A DNA stretch of 64,000 nucleotides from Flavobacterium covae (GTDB taxonomy: Bacteria > Bacteroidota > Bacteroidia > Flavobacteriales > Flavobacteriaceae): the NCBI GenBank assembly GCA_019565575.1, contig CP067379.1:3286001-3350000 (forward strand), written 5' to 3'. Below are positions 26,811-37,534 of this stretch, in pieces. The position numbers were made by a program, and so were the translations under genes. Every line of letters starts with the position of its first letter. Within the stretch, counting starts at the first letter, position 1. The notes below the pieces were generated by a model. That model saw nothing but the letters and a program-made list of their open reading frames with translations, made no database searches and was not told where the DNA came from.

Positions 26811-28232
26811 ATGAAGATATTAATTACAGGGACTACAGGATATATAGCACAACGTTTAATTCCCTTGTTGCTAGAAGCAAATCATAGATTGGTATGCTGC
26901 ATTCGCGATTTTAACCGAACTCCTTATATCTATGAAAACCATCCTAACATTACTTTTATAAAAATAGATTTTTTAAATATTGAAACAATTCAGTTACCAC
27001 AGGATATTGATGTTGCTTACTATTTAATCCATTCTATGTCTGCCTCAGGAGGAGATTTTGAAAAAATGGAAAAAATTTGTGCTGAAAACTTTAAAATATT
27101 AATTGAAAAAACAAATTGTGTACAGGTCGTATATTTAAGTGGCATTGTAAACAATAATACTTTATCAAAACATTTACAATCTAGATTGTGTGTTGAAAAA
27201 ACCTTACAATCAGAAAAATATGCTCTAACAACTTTTAGAGCAGGCATCATCGTCGGAAGTGGCAGTGCTTCTTTTGAAATTATACGTGATATTGTAGAGA
27301 AATTGCCTCTTATGATAACTCCTAAATGGCTCAATACAAAAACCCAATCTATAGCAATAAGAGATGTTTTAAGTTATCTCACCAAAACTATTTTAGTAAA
27401 AGCAACATATAATAAGTCATTTGATATTTTTGGTCCAGAAATACTTACTTACAAACAGATGTTGTTAAAATTTGGAGCTGTTAGAAACTTAAAACGATCT
27501 ATTTTTACCCTACCCGTCTTGACCCCAAAGTTATCTTCTTATTGGCTGTATTTTGTTACTTCTATTTCATTTAATTTAGCTAAAGCTTTAGTTGATAGTT
27601 TAAAGGTTGAAGTCATAGGAAAACCAAGTACTATAAATGAGTTGTTAAACATTAGTCCTATTCCTTATGAAGAATCCGTTGCTTTAGCCTTTCAAAAAAT
27701 AGAGCAAAATGCTGTTATTTCTAGTTGGAAAGATGCTATGAGTAGTGGTTTTTTTCAGAATCAATTACATGATTATATACAAGTTCCTTCCTATGGTTGT
27801 TTTAAAGATTTACGAGTAAGAAATATAATTGATGAAAAATTAACATTAGAAAAAATTTGGTCTATAGGAGGAAAAAACGGATGGTACGCTTTTAACTGGA
27901 TGTGGGAATTAAGAGGAATTGTAGATAAATTTTTTGGAGGAGTAGGATTGCGTCGTGGCAGAACACATCAAAATGAAATTCAATCAGGTGATTCTCTGGA
28001 TTTTTGGCGAGTTATTTTAGCTGATAAACAACAAAAACGTTTATTATTATTCGCAGAAATGAAATTACCTGGCGAAGCTTGGTTGGAATTTTCTATCAAG
28101 AAAAACAAATTGTATCAACGAGCTGTTTTTAGACCTAAAGGAGTTCTTGGTCGAATTTATTGGTATGCTGTCTCTCCGTTTCATGTTTTTGTATTTAATG
28201 GGATGATTGACCATTTAATTAAAAAAGACTAG
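26811..28232 (+). CDS. Atypical SDR NAD(P)-binding protein with DUF2867-type C-terminus
   Basis: 473 residues. The N-terminal Rossmann motif is TGTTGYIAQR (residues 7-16), followed by VAYYLIHSM and VYLSGI, as in NmrA/extended SDR proteins. The C-terminal third contains WSIGGKNGWYAFNWMWELRG and GDSLDFWRV, features of the DUF2867 domain. Such proteins are commonly found beside photolyase and carotenoid genes. Divergent from crtI. Substrate unknown. Confidence 0.8.
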   Translation: MKILITGTTGYIAQRLIPLLLEANHRLVCCIRDFNRTPYIYENHPNITFIKIDFLNIETIQLPQDIDVAYYLIHSMSASGGDFEKMEKICAENFKILIEKTNCVQVVYLSGIVNNNTLSKHLQSRLCVEKTLQSEKYALTTFRAGIIVGSGSASFEIIRDIVEKLPLMITPKWLNTKTQSIAIRDVLSYLTKTILVKATYNKSFDIFGPEILTYKQMLLKFGAVRNLKRSIFTLPVLTPKLSSYWLYFVTSISFNLAKALVDSLKVEVIGKPSTINELLNISPIPYEESVALAFQKIEQNAVISSWKDAMSSGFFQNQLHDYIQVPSYGCFKDLRVRNIIDEKLTLEKIWSIGGKNGWYAFNWMWELRGIVDKFFGGVGLRRGRTHQNEIQSGDSLDFWRVILADKQQKRLLLFAEMKLPGEAWLEFSIKKNKLYQRAVFRPKGVLGRIYWYAVSPFHVFVFNGMIDHLIKKD

Positions 28233-28473
28233 GATGAATTTTTACCCCAGATTATACGTTGGCCTTTTTGATGAAAAAGAAAATAACAATACCTTTTTTT
28301 TTGCACAAATGTAGATGAATCACATTGAAAACAAAAAGAACTTCTTTTTTAATTAAAAGTCATTTTTATGTGTCATAAATTACTAATGTGTAATCTAGTT
28401 TTAGTAATCGTTGTTTCGTTAAACTTTTGATTACAAAAGAATTATAAGTATTCATTTTATAAACATTAAAAAA

Positions 28474-29172
28474 ATGAAAAATATAGTTGTTATAGGTTGT
28501 GGAAGTGGTATAGGACTTGCTACCTTAAAAGCATTACATAATACCAATCATGTCATAGGTATTTCAAAAACATATACTACAGAATTTGATTCTTTAGACA
28601 TTCAGTTTTATAAAAAAAACATCATAACTGATCAATTAGATGATATTGTATTTCCGGAAATTATTGATGGAATTATTTATGCTCCAGGAAGCATTAATTT
28701 AAAACCTTTTCATCGTTTTATAGAAGAAGATTTTAGAGCAGATTTTGAAATAAATGTATTAGGTGCTGTTAAAATAATTCAACAATTATTACCTCGTTTA
28801 AAAAAATCCAATTCTGCCAGTATAGTCCTTTTTAGTAGTGTAGCAGCAAAAATTGGCATGCCTTTTCATGCTTCTATTGCAACTAGTAAAAGTGCAATTG
28901 AAGGATTGGTTCGGAGTTTAGCCGCTGAATTTGCTCAACATAATATCCGCATTAATGCAATAGCTCCATCATTAACTACAACAAAACTATCCGCTTCATT
29001 ACTATCTACTCCTGAAAAAATAGAAGCCGCTGCAAAAAGACATCCATTACAGAACATTGGAGATCCTAATGATATTGCAAAAATGATCGTATTTTTGCTC
29101 TCCGATTTCTCCTCTTGGATAACAGGACAAATTATTAGCATAGACGGCGGAATGAGTAATATAAAACTGTAA
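28474..29172 (+). CDS. SDR-family oxidoreductase lacking the usual catalytic Tyr
   Basis: 232 residues. GCGSGIGLATLKAL binds the cofactor; INVLGAVKIIQQLLP, VLFSSVAAKIGMPFHASI and SWITGQIISIDGGM are standard SDR marks. At the place of the YxxxK motif the sequence is SIATSKSAIEG, with Ile for Tyr and the Lys kept. The family with HAS(I/V)A..K shares this. It may work on a non-standard substrate or in a non-catalytic way. Five bases before a MarR-like gene, so probably co-transcribed with it. Confidence 0.8.
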   Translation: MKNIVVIGCGSGIGLATLKALHNTNHVIGISKTYTTEFDSLDIQFYKKNIITDQLDDIVFPEIIDGIIYAPGSINLKPFHRFIEEDFRADFEINVLGAVKIIQQLLPRLKKSNSASIVLFSSVAAKIGMPFHASIATSKSAIEGLVRSLAAEFAQHNIRINAIAPSLTTTKLSASLLSTPEKIEAAAKRHPLQNIGDPNDIAKMIVFLLSDFSSWITGQIISIDGGMSNIKL

Positions 29173-29177
29173 TTAAC

Positions 29178-29822
29178 ATGAATACTGATTTTTTCATACA
29201 ACTATTACTACAGGTCAAAGAATTTGAACAAGAAATACCTATCAAAACAAATGTTAGTATTGATGACTTTAGGCTATGGATGAACGAAAAAGCTTATCAA
29301 AACACTAATCCTACAGCTTTGTTCAAAAAGAAAAAAAAAGACGGTATTTGATATTGAAAACGAAATTGCTAAACAAGTCATTTTATTAGGTCGTTTTTCC
29401 AAACAAATGATTCGTAGAGGATTAAAAGATTTCCCTCAATTAGCAAACGAGGAATTTACTTATTTGTATCGCATCATAGATGAAGAATCCTTGACAAAAA
29501 TGCAGTTAATTGAACGAAATGCCCACGAAAAACAAACTGGTATTGAAATAATAAAACGCCTCGTAAAAAATCTTTTATTAGAAGAATTTCCTGACGAAAA
29601 AGACAAACGTATTACACGATTACGAGTCACTCAAAAGGAAAATCTTTTTTCAACGAATCCGTAGAAGATGTAACTCAAATAGCAAGAATACTTTCAGCAA
29701 AATTAGATGAGGAAGAAAAAAAGAATTTACTTTCATTACTCAAAAAACTAAATGAATTTCATTTTAATGTATATCATAACCATAAAGATTCTAGTATTGA
29801 TCAAATTAATGAATTGATCTAA
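29178..29822 (+). CDS. MarR-like winged-helix regulator (two frameshifts)
   Basis: About 214 residues after repair: MNTDFFIQLLLQVKEFEQEI, then VFDIENEIAKQVILLGRFSK, FTYLYRIIDEESLTKMQLIE, GIEIIKRLVKNLLLEEFPDE, DKRITRLRVTQKG and LDEEEKKNLLSLLKKL. Helix-turn-helix followed by the wing (DKR.TR...T..G) is typical of MarR. One extra A near 29335 and one missing G near 29640 break the frame. It may regulate the neighbouring SDR or pigment genes; the ligand is unknown. Confidence 0.75.
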
Positions 29823-29866
29823 AATCTTGTTTTTGTTTCATTACTTATAAAAATCTAAAATAGTTT

Positions 29867-30949
29867 ATGAAAAAAATATTCTAATGACTAAGTTATTATT
29901 TATTTTCTTAGGAATAATCAGTTGTCAATCCGAGAAAACCTTTGAAAATAACACTACAACAGAAGAAATGTATTTTCCTCCTAACTCTTTAGGTACTTGG
30001 GAAACTAAAAACAAGAGTGATCTTAACTGGAATTCTGCTGCTTTTGAAACATTAAAAATGTATTTAAAAGAAACGAATACTAAATCATTTATGATTTTAG
30101 TTAACGGTCGTATTGTGGTAGAAGAATATTTAAATGGTCATTCAGTATCTCAAATATGGCAATGGAATAGCGCAGGAAAAACCCTAATCTCTACTCTTAC
30201 AGGAATTGCACAACAAGAAGGAATATTAAATATAAACGATAAAGTTTCTAAATACTTAGGAATAGGATGGACTATTACTCCTATTGAAAAAGAAAATTTA
30301 ATTACGTGTAAACACCTCCTAACGATGACTTCCAGGTATTGATGACGAACAAGGAGAAAAAACAAGTCCTTCTGATCTTATCTATAAATCAGATGCAGGT
30401 AATAGATGGGCTTATCATAACATTTTTCAAAAACAAATGGATGTGATAGCAAATGCTAGTAACTCTTCTTTTGAGGATTATTATAATTTGAAACTAAAAA
30501 ATAAAATTGGAATGGATGGTTCTTGGTATTTGGGACCTATTTATAGAATTTATTATAGCACTACCCGAAGTATGGCTCGCTTTGGTCTATTAGCTCTCAA
30601 TAAAGGGAAGTGGAATAATGAACAAATAATAAATGAAACCTTTTTTAATGAGAGTACTTCAAGTTCTCAAAATATAAATCAAGCTTATGGCTATTTTTGG
30701 TGGTTAAATGGTAAAACTTCTTTTATGCTACCTAACTCACAAAATGTATTTACTGGCACATTAATCCCAAATGCTCCTTCTGATATGTATGCTGCCATGG
30801 GAGCTTCTGATCAAAGAATATATGTAATTCCTAGCAAAAAGATGGTTATCATAAGAATGGGAGAACCTAGTAATCCTAAAAATCCTAATTTTGCTTTGTC
30901 TGATTTTGATAACACCCTATGGCAAAAGATAAATGCGTTAATCAATTAA
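29867..30949 (+). CDS. Serine hydrolase, class C beta-lactamase fold, lipoprotein (frameshifts)
   Basis: About 360 residues. The ATG at 29867 (MKKIF) joins MTKLLFIFLGIISC after a one-base repair near 29881; an ATG at 29884 is also possible. The lipobox is I-I-S-C. Active-site serine motif WNSAGKTL (S-x-x-K) and the Tyr motif WAYHN are visible. A further extra C near 30334 splits the gene (30437-30949 is only a piece). Probably a periplasmic esterase or peptidase acting on cell-wall or small ester substrates rather than a resistance enzyme. Confidence 0.82.
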
Positions 30950-30968
30950 GAAATAACGCATTTATTTT

Positions 30969-31583
30969 TTATGATTTAATCCACTCTAAAACAGCTGGAT
31001 TATCTGGTGCTACATGAGGTCCTAAAACCTGATCTACATGACCGCTTTCATTAATTAAATATTTTTGAAAATTCCAATGGAGTACGTTATCTTTTAAACC
31101 GTTTTTATTTTTACTCATCAAAAATTGATACACAGGATGTCTATTACTTCCCTTTAAGCTAACTTTTCTCATTATCGGAAATGTTACACCATATTTTGTC
31201 TTACAAAAAGCATTGATTTCTTCATTTTCCAAAGGTTCAGAATCTCCAAAATCATTAGATGGGAACGCAACAATTTCTAATCCTCTTCTTTTGTATTTAG
31301 TATACATTTTTTGTAAGGACTCTAACTGATCCGTAAAACCGCAGTCAGTAGCAGTATTAACAACTATAACCTTTTTACCTCTTAATTTTGAAAAATCAAA
31401 AATTTTTCCATTTATATCTACAACTTGATATTGATAAATAGTCTGTCCTTCTAAATTTTTTTCAATAACAATTTCTTGTAAACTCTTAGCTTCTTTACTT
31501 GAATCATCATTTTTTAACGTCTCTTCTTGATTTTTACATGAAAATACAAGTATAGACATTAACAATAAAACTCCTCTTTTCAT
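30969..31583 (-). CDS. Glutathione peroxidase-family lipoprotein
   Basis: 204 residues. MKRGVLLLMSILVFSC gives a lipobox (V-F-S-C), so it acts outside the cytoplasm. Active-site motif NTATDCGFT (Cys81), then FPSNDFGDSEP and HWNFQKYLI supply the Gln/Trp/Asn residues of the family. Reduces peroxides, probably with thioredoxin. A paralogue lies upstream at 31796. Confidence 0.9.
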   Translation of the reverse strand: MKRGVLLLMSILVFSCKNQEETLKNDDSSKEAKSLQEIVIEKNLEGQTIYQYQVVDINGKIFDFSKLRGKKVIVVNTATDCGFTDQLESLQKMYTKYKRRGLEIVAFPSNDFGDSEPLENEEINAFCKTKYGVTFPIMRKVSLKGSNRHPVYQFLMSKNKNGLKDNVLHWNFQKYLINESGHVDQVLGPHVAPDNPAVLEWIKS

Positions 31584-31795
31584 TTTGGTCTTATTTTAAT
31601 TTGCTGTTTGTGGATATAGCGAATTTAAAAAAAAAGTTAAGACTATGCTTATCTTTTTAATAAAAACAAGTGTAAATAGTAAAAGATTATAATCATTCTA
31701 TCTTTTTTGAATGAAAGATCCTTAGAATACGTAATAAATTTTATCTTCTTTTAAAAAAAACTAAGGTTTCAATATTTTTTACGATAGCATCTATA

Positions 31796-32356
31796 TTATG
31801 ATTTCACCCAATTAATCACTTCTTCAGCATTTGGTAAAGTTTGAGGGGCTACCACCTTAACTAGTTTTCCTTTTTCATCTATCAAATATTTCTGAAAATT
31901 CCATTTTACTTCACTATCTAACACCCCATTTTTCTTTTTTTCGGTTAAAAATGAATAAAGAGTGTGTATATCACTTCCTTTTACAGATATTTTTTCCATC
32001 ATAGGAAAAGAAACTCCATAATTTTTCTTACAAAAAGTAGCAATCTGTTCATTACTACCTGGTTCTTGCGCTCCAAAATTATTAGCGGGAAACCCTACAA
32101 TAACAAAATTATGTTCTTTAAAAGTTTTGTATAATTCTTCTAATTGAACATACTGAGGTGTTAAACCACATTCTGATGCGGTATTAACAATCATGATCTT
32201 TTTGCCTTTTAATTTAGCAAAATCAAACATTTCTCCGTTTATATCTTTTACTTTAAATTGATAAATGGTATTCTCAATTTCAGTATTTGATTTACTTTTT
32301 TGTGCCCATGTTATCGCACAAAAAAGCATACATAAAGTTGCAATAATTCTATTCAT
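31796..32356 (-). CDS. Glutathione peroxidase-family protein, exported
   Basis: 186 residues with an N-terminal signal MNRIIATLCMLFCAITWAQ. Active-site motif NTASECGLT (Cys63), FPANNFGAQEPGS and KWNFQKYLID. It overlaps the 3' end of ccsBA by 8 bases, so it is probably co-transcribed with cytochrome c maturation. Confidence 0.92.
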   Translation of the reverse strand: MNRIIATLCMLFCAITWAQKSKSNTEIENTIYQFKVKDINGEMFDFAKLKGKKIMIVNTASECGLTPQYVQLEELYKTFKEHNFVIVGFPANNFGAQEPGSNEQIATFCKKNYGVSFPMMEKISVKGSDIHTLYSFLTEKKKNGVLDSEVKWNFQKYLIDEKGKLVKVVAPQTLPNAEEVINWVKS

Positions 32357-35300
32357 TTTTTTTAAATTTTAAAATTTTATAATATACTATTATTGAAAAC
32401 AATAAAAATCCAGTCAGAATTTTAATATAAATTTCTACATTTTGACGCTCTCCAGTTGCATAGGAATGGAGTCCGCTTAAATGAAAATTAACCCCAAAAT
32501 AGGTCATTAATACAGAAGCAAAAGCTAAAACGCTGAAAAAATTATAAACAAACTTTCCTCTTAAAGCAGGCACAAAACGCATGTGAATAACAAAGCCATA
32601 AACCATAATACTAATTAAGGCCCATGTTTCTTTGGGATCCCAGCCCCAATAACGTCCCCAACTCTCATTAGCCCACTGACCTCCTAAAAAGTTACCTATT
32701 GTTAACATAACTAGACCTATTGTTAATGCCATTTCATTGATATAAGTAATTTCTTTAATATTTAAATCCATTACTTTCTGATTCTTTTTATTAGTAAATA
32801 ACATTAAGAACATAGCTACCAATCCTAAAATGGCACCTAAAGCAAAGGGACCATAGCTTCCTACAATTACTGCTACGTGAATCATTAACCAATACGAATT
32901 TAATACGGGTTGAAGATTTGCTATCTGAGGATCTAACCAGCTCTGATGTGCCACCCATAAAATCATAGAAGCCACAAAAGCTGTTGAAGCCACTGTTAAA
33001 TTAGACTTTCTTCCAAAAAACAACCCAAATAACATAATAGACCATCCTACATAAATCATAGATTCATACGCGTTACTCCAAGGAGCATGTCCTGAAATAT
33101 ACCATCTAGCAACAAGACCTAAAGTGTGGATCAGAAAAAACACTCCTAAAAGTACATGAAAAATTTTAACAGAAAGACGAACCCATTTTGCCTTATTAAA
33201 TATTTGCACAATAACAAAAACAAACATTAACAGTCCTGCTAACATATACCAAGAATACAATTTTTTAAACACATCATATTTATTATATAATATTTCTGCA
33301 TCAATTTTTTTATCCGAAGGTCTTACAGCTGATCCGTATTTTTTTTGATACTTTTCTAATCCTATCACTAAACTATTGGCTAATTTATAGTCCTTAGAAG
33401 CTGTTGCTTTATCCAATGAATTCAAATAAAAAGGCAAAACATTTTTAATTGTGTCTAGTGAAGTTCCAGTAGAATGGCTAATTTCTAAAAAACTAACCCA
33501 TTTATTATTTTTATCAGCTGGTACTGGAAATATCTTTAAGATTTGTCCTGAAATAGCCGAATATAATAAGTTTACTTTTTTATCTGCGTCTATAAAATCT
33601 TTTTCAAATTGATTAGGCACTATTGCTTTATAAGCTTTATCCAATTGTTGGGATAATTTATAATTCCCTCTTTCATCAAAAAAATCAATTAGTTTAGCAT
33701 ATTTAGCTTTCTTTTCAATACCTAATAGTTTATGAATACTATCATTATCTTTTTGCATAAAAATGATAGGAATTTCATACCAAACTTGTGGAAATTGTGT
33801 CATAGACAAAAAAACTTGATCAGAGTTCATTTCTTTATAAGTATCTTTTTTACTGACTTTACGCAATAATTCGGATGAAAAAGTATTGATTGGCTTCATA
33901 CGCCCTCCTTCGTCCTGAATTACTAAACGACCGAATTTTGCTGCTTGCTCTTCAGGTACTTTATAACGATTTAGTATTGAATCAATCTGTTGTTCTGTAG
34001 GAATTGCGTGTGCATGTTTTTTTTTGGGCATTTAAAGAAAATGCAAAAAATAAAATAACAATAGTTAACATATTAGTTTTCTTATTACGTACTTTTTCTA
34101 ATTTTCTTTTAAGATCATTAAAACGAGTATCTCCGAAAAACAATATCGCTATTAATCCTATATATAATAAAGTATAACCTAGATAAGTCATCCAAGTCCC
34201 CCAAAAATCATGATTTACAGATAATTTTGTTCCTTTTTCATCAGGATCAAATCCTGATTGAAAAAAACGGTATCCTCTATAATCTAAAATATGGTTCATA
34301 TAAATACGTGCATCAAATGGTTTGTCGTCTAATATACTTACTTGACTCTCAAAAGCGGAATAGCTTTTTTCGGTACCTGGATATTTAGCGGCTATAAATT
34401 TGTTCAAACGAACTTTAAATGGTAATTCATAAATTTTACTACCATACTGAAAGGTATATTCTAAACCTCCTTGTTTAAAAGCAACTGGTTCACCAGGACT
34501 CCCTTTTTGACCTAATAGAATTATTCTTTTTCTTTTCCTTCATTTGTTATTTTAAGTACCAAAGCGTCATTGCTTTCTTTATCTTTATAGTTTCCATTAG
34601 ACTGATAATCTTTTACTCCTTTTATTGCTGTTTCAGGAAACACAAATTGCGCGCCTCCCACGTTATATAAAGAACGATACATTAATGTGGATTTATTGTT
34701 TTTTACAACAACTCCTTTTAACTGATCTGCCATTCTCATAAAATTACCATCAAAAGGTGATTCTATTGTAGATTCTTGACCATTAATTGTAATATTAACA
34801 GCTCCTTTTGTATATTGATTGAGTGAGAACAAAATATTATGTATACTGGCTACTTCTCCTTCTTTTAGATAATGTTCATGACGCTGTCCTCCTCCTGCTT
34901 CTACCATCTTAAGATACAATTTACCTTTTGGATCTTCTTTTACAATTTCTTTAGCTCCCATTATAAAATCTACTAGCTCTACTTTAAATGGAATTTCATC
35001 AAATTGTTCCTCATCCATAAAGTGATTATTAACAGTGGCTGACAATAATAGAGGTTTTTCAAAAATTCTTCTTTTAAATTCATTTTGGCGCATACCATCT
35101 ACAAAATAAGTCAAATAAGTACGATCTGAATAAAATTGATTTTCAGTAGCACCTTCTCTAATGGGCATTATTCCTTCATAACTAATATAACGGGTAATAA
35201 AAGCACCTAATATTATGAATAAAAAAGAAAGATGAAGCATAAGGGTAGCCCATTTTTCTTTTTTATACAATTGATATCGTTTTATATTTCCTAAGAAATT

Positions 35301-35480
35301 AATAATAAAAAACACGATTATCACCTCAAACCACCAAGCATTGTAAATAATAATACGTGCGGTATCTGTATTATAGGCATCTTCTATAAAAGTTCCAGCC
35401 GCCATAGCCGCCGCGAAAACTAGAAATAAGAGAGCCATCAATCGGGTTGAAAACAGAAAGGAATAGATCTTTTTATCCAT
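32349..35480 (-). CDS. ccsA: Cytochrome c biogenesis protein CcsBA, fused (two frameshifts)
   Basis: About 1,044 residues after repair. Exports haem and joins it to apocytochrome c. The N-terminal ResB/CcsB part starts MDKKIYSFLFSTRLMALLFL; the C-terminal CcsA part carries the haem-binding WWD motif (WANESWGRYWGWDPKETWAL) with flanking helices and conserved His residues. Three pieces are open (34521-35480, 33982-34407, 32349-34031). The breaks are a missing A near 34523 and an extra A near 34025. The start at 35480 is chosen over 35510 because MDKKIYSF is the family start. Confidence 0.93.
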
Positions 35481-35579
35481 GATTGGGAAATTCAAATTTT
35501 TAAGCTGCACAAAAATACTTATTTTGTTTCTTTAATACTTTTATCTTGCTCTTTTTTAAGATTTTTTTATCAATAAAAA

Positions 35580-35607
35580 AACGAGACCCTACAAGTAAGA
35601 TCTCGTT
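35580..35607 (-). terminator. Hairpin after the 35631-36074 gene
   Basis: AACGAGA and TCTCGTT pair across 14 bases, followed on the minus strand by a T-rich stretch. It separates the small exported protein from ccsBA. Confidence 0.6.
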
Positions 35608-35630
35608 ATACAAATGCTCTATAAAATATA

Positions 35631-36074
35631 TTAAGATTTCTCAAATAATTTTTTAACCTCATCTAACGTCATTGCTTCCGAAATACCTGTGGTAGCTGTA
35701 GCTTTATTAGTAGTCATAAACTGCACTGTTGTTTTAGCTGTTGACTTTGTGTAATGCAACCAAATAAAATCGTTTGGTAGTTCTAATTTTATATCATACA
35801 TTGGAGAAGCACTAAAACCGTCTATTATGATTTTAAAAAAGTTTTCATAATCATTCTCTAAATTTTTAAAAGAAAAATTACGTATAGGTGATTCTTCTGG
35901 ATTTTCTATATCTTTATAAAAAAAGGTATAAATATTTCCTTCTTTATGCACATATATACTATTGTTCCCTACCCTTCCTAAACGCTCTAAAGGAGTCGTA
36001 GGGATTACTTTTATCTGACTAAAACCAGAATAAGAACAAATAAAAAATAGGGATAAGCTTAATAATTTTCTCAT
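35631..36074 (-). CDS. Small exported protein of unknown function
   Basis: 147 residues. MRKLLSLSLFFICSYSGFSQ is a signal peptide. The mature part (GRVGNNSIYVHKEGNIYTFF, FIWLHYTKSTAKTTVQF) is beta-rich and not a family I recognise. Separate from ccsBA by a hairpin. Confidence 0.7.
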   Translation of the reverse strand: MRKLLSLSLFFICSYSGFSQIKVIPTTPLERLGRVGNNSIYVHKEGNIYTFFYKDIENPEESPIRNFSFKNLENDYENFFKIIIDGFSASPMYDIKLELPNDFIWLHYTKSTAKTTVQFMTTNKATATTGISEAMTLDEVKKLFEKS

Positions 36075-36236
36075 AAAATATTATTTTTAGAAATTGAATA
36101 TTCGCAAAATAAAACTTTTTTCTTTTCGTTTGTCGATTTAATAAAAAATATATTCACTTTTTCATTATTTTTTCTTAGCACCCAAGCATTCTAAGGTAAA
36201 ATTTTGGACGAAATTTCTTTTTAGTAATTTCGCTTC

Positions 36237-36990
36237 ATGACAACAGTGGTAATTTTAGGCTCAGGAAATGTAGCCTCTCATCTTATAAATGCTTTTCTAC
36301 TAACAGAAGAGATAAAAATAACACAAGTATATACACGAAACACTACAACTGAAATACCTAATTTTAAAAAAGAAAATATAGTTCATACTTTAGAAGAATT
36401 AAAAAGAAGCAGATATATATATTCTATCAGTTAGTGACACCGCAGTACACTCTTTGGCAGAAAAAATACCTTTTCAAAACAAATTAATTGTACATACATC
36501 AGGAACTCTAAACATTCAAATACTTCCTAAAACCGCAAGAAAAGGTGTTTTTTATCCACTACAAACCTTTTCTAAAAACAAACCCCTTAACTTTCAAGAA
36601 ATTCCTATTTGTATTGAAGCAGAATCTGATCAAGATTATTTTTTATTAGAAAAAATTTCACAATCCATTAGTAATCACACATTTAAAATTAACTCAGATC
36701 AGCGAAAATCATTACACGTATCAGCCGTTTTTGTTTGTAATTTTGTAAATCATTTATACCAAATTGGACATGAAATTTGTATGGAACATAAAGTCCCTTT
36801 TGAAATCCTTTATCCTCTCATAAAAGAAACAGCTAATAAAATAAAACAACTTAACCCAAAAGATGCACAAACTGGTCCAGCAAAGAGAAAAGACTCCATT
36901 ACAATTAATGAACACCTTCATTTTTTACAAAATGATACTCATAAAGAAATTTATAAATTATTAACAAAATCGATTATAGACAATGTATAA
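36237..36990 (+). CDS. Rossmann-like DUF2520 protein (frameshift)
   Basis: About 250 residues after repair. MTTVVILGSGNVASHLINAF is a dinucleotide-binding start; after removal of one extra A near 36408 it continues EADIYILSVSDTAVHSLAEK, IVHTSGTLNIQILPK, GVFYPLQTFSK and ends in an all-helical domain (NFVNHLYQIGHEICMEHKVP). The fold resembles ketopantoate/pyrroline-5-carboxylate reductases; the reaction is unknown. First gene of a run with a HAD phosphatase, UbiA and Maf. Confidence 0.85.
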
Positions 36991-37510
36991 AAGTTATAAA
37001 GAAATAATGAACGAAATCAATACATTTGTATTGGATGTAGACGGTGTTTTAACCAATGGAACCGTACATATTACTCCTACAGGCGAAATGCTTCGAGAAA
37101 TGAACATACGCGACGGTTTTGCCATGAAAGCAGCCATAGAAAGTGGCTATAATGTGTGTATTATTTCTGGAGGCAGTAATGAAGGCGTACGAATCCGATT
37201 ACGAAACTTAGGCATAACAGATATTTACCTTGGATCAACTAACAAAGTAGAAACTTTTAAAGAATATTGCGACATTTATAATATCCAACCCCAAAACGTA
37301 TTATATATGGGCGATGATATTCCTGATTATCATGTCATGCAATTAGTAGGTCTTCCTACTTGTCCTCAAGATGCAAGTCCTGAAATAAAAATGATTGCCA
37401 AATATATTTCACACATAAACGGAGGTAAAGGAGCCGTTAGAGATGTCATTGAACAAGTTATGAAAGTCCAAGAAAAATGGAATACTTATTTTGATGGAAA
37501 GTTTTTTTAA
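36983..37510 (+). CDS. HAD phosphatase, KdsC-like
   Basis: 175 residues. FVLDVDGVLTNGTVHI has the nucleophile Asp18 and Asp20; CIISGGSNEGV and YMGDDIPDYHVM supply motifs II to IV. There is no cap domain, as in KdsC, which dephosphorylates KDO 8-phosphate for lipopolysaccharide. It overlaps the DUF2520 gene by 8 bases. Exact substrate not proven. Confidence 0.88.
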   Translation: MYKSYKEIMNEINTFVLDVDGVLTNGTVHITPTGEMLREMNIRDGFAMKAAIESGYNVCIISGGSNEGVRIRLRNLGITDIYLGSTNKVETFKEYCDIYNIQPQNVLYMGDDIPDYHVMQLVGLPTCPQDASPEIKMIAKYISHINGGKGAVRDVIEQVMKVQEKWNTYFDGKFF

Positions 37511-37534
37511 ACATTCAAAATAAAATTAAAAAAT

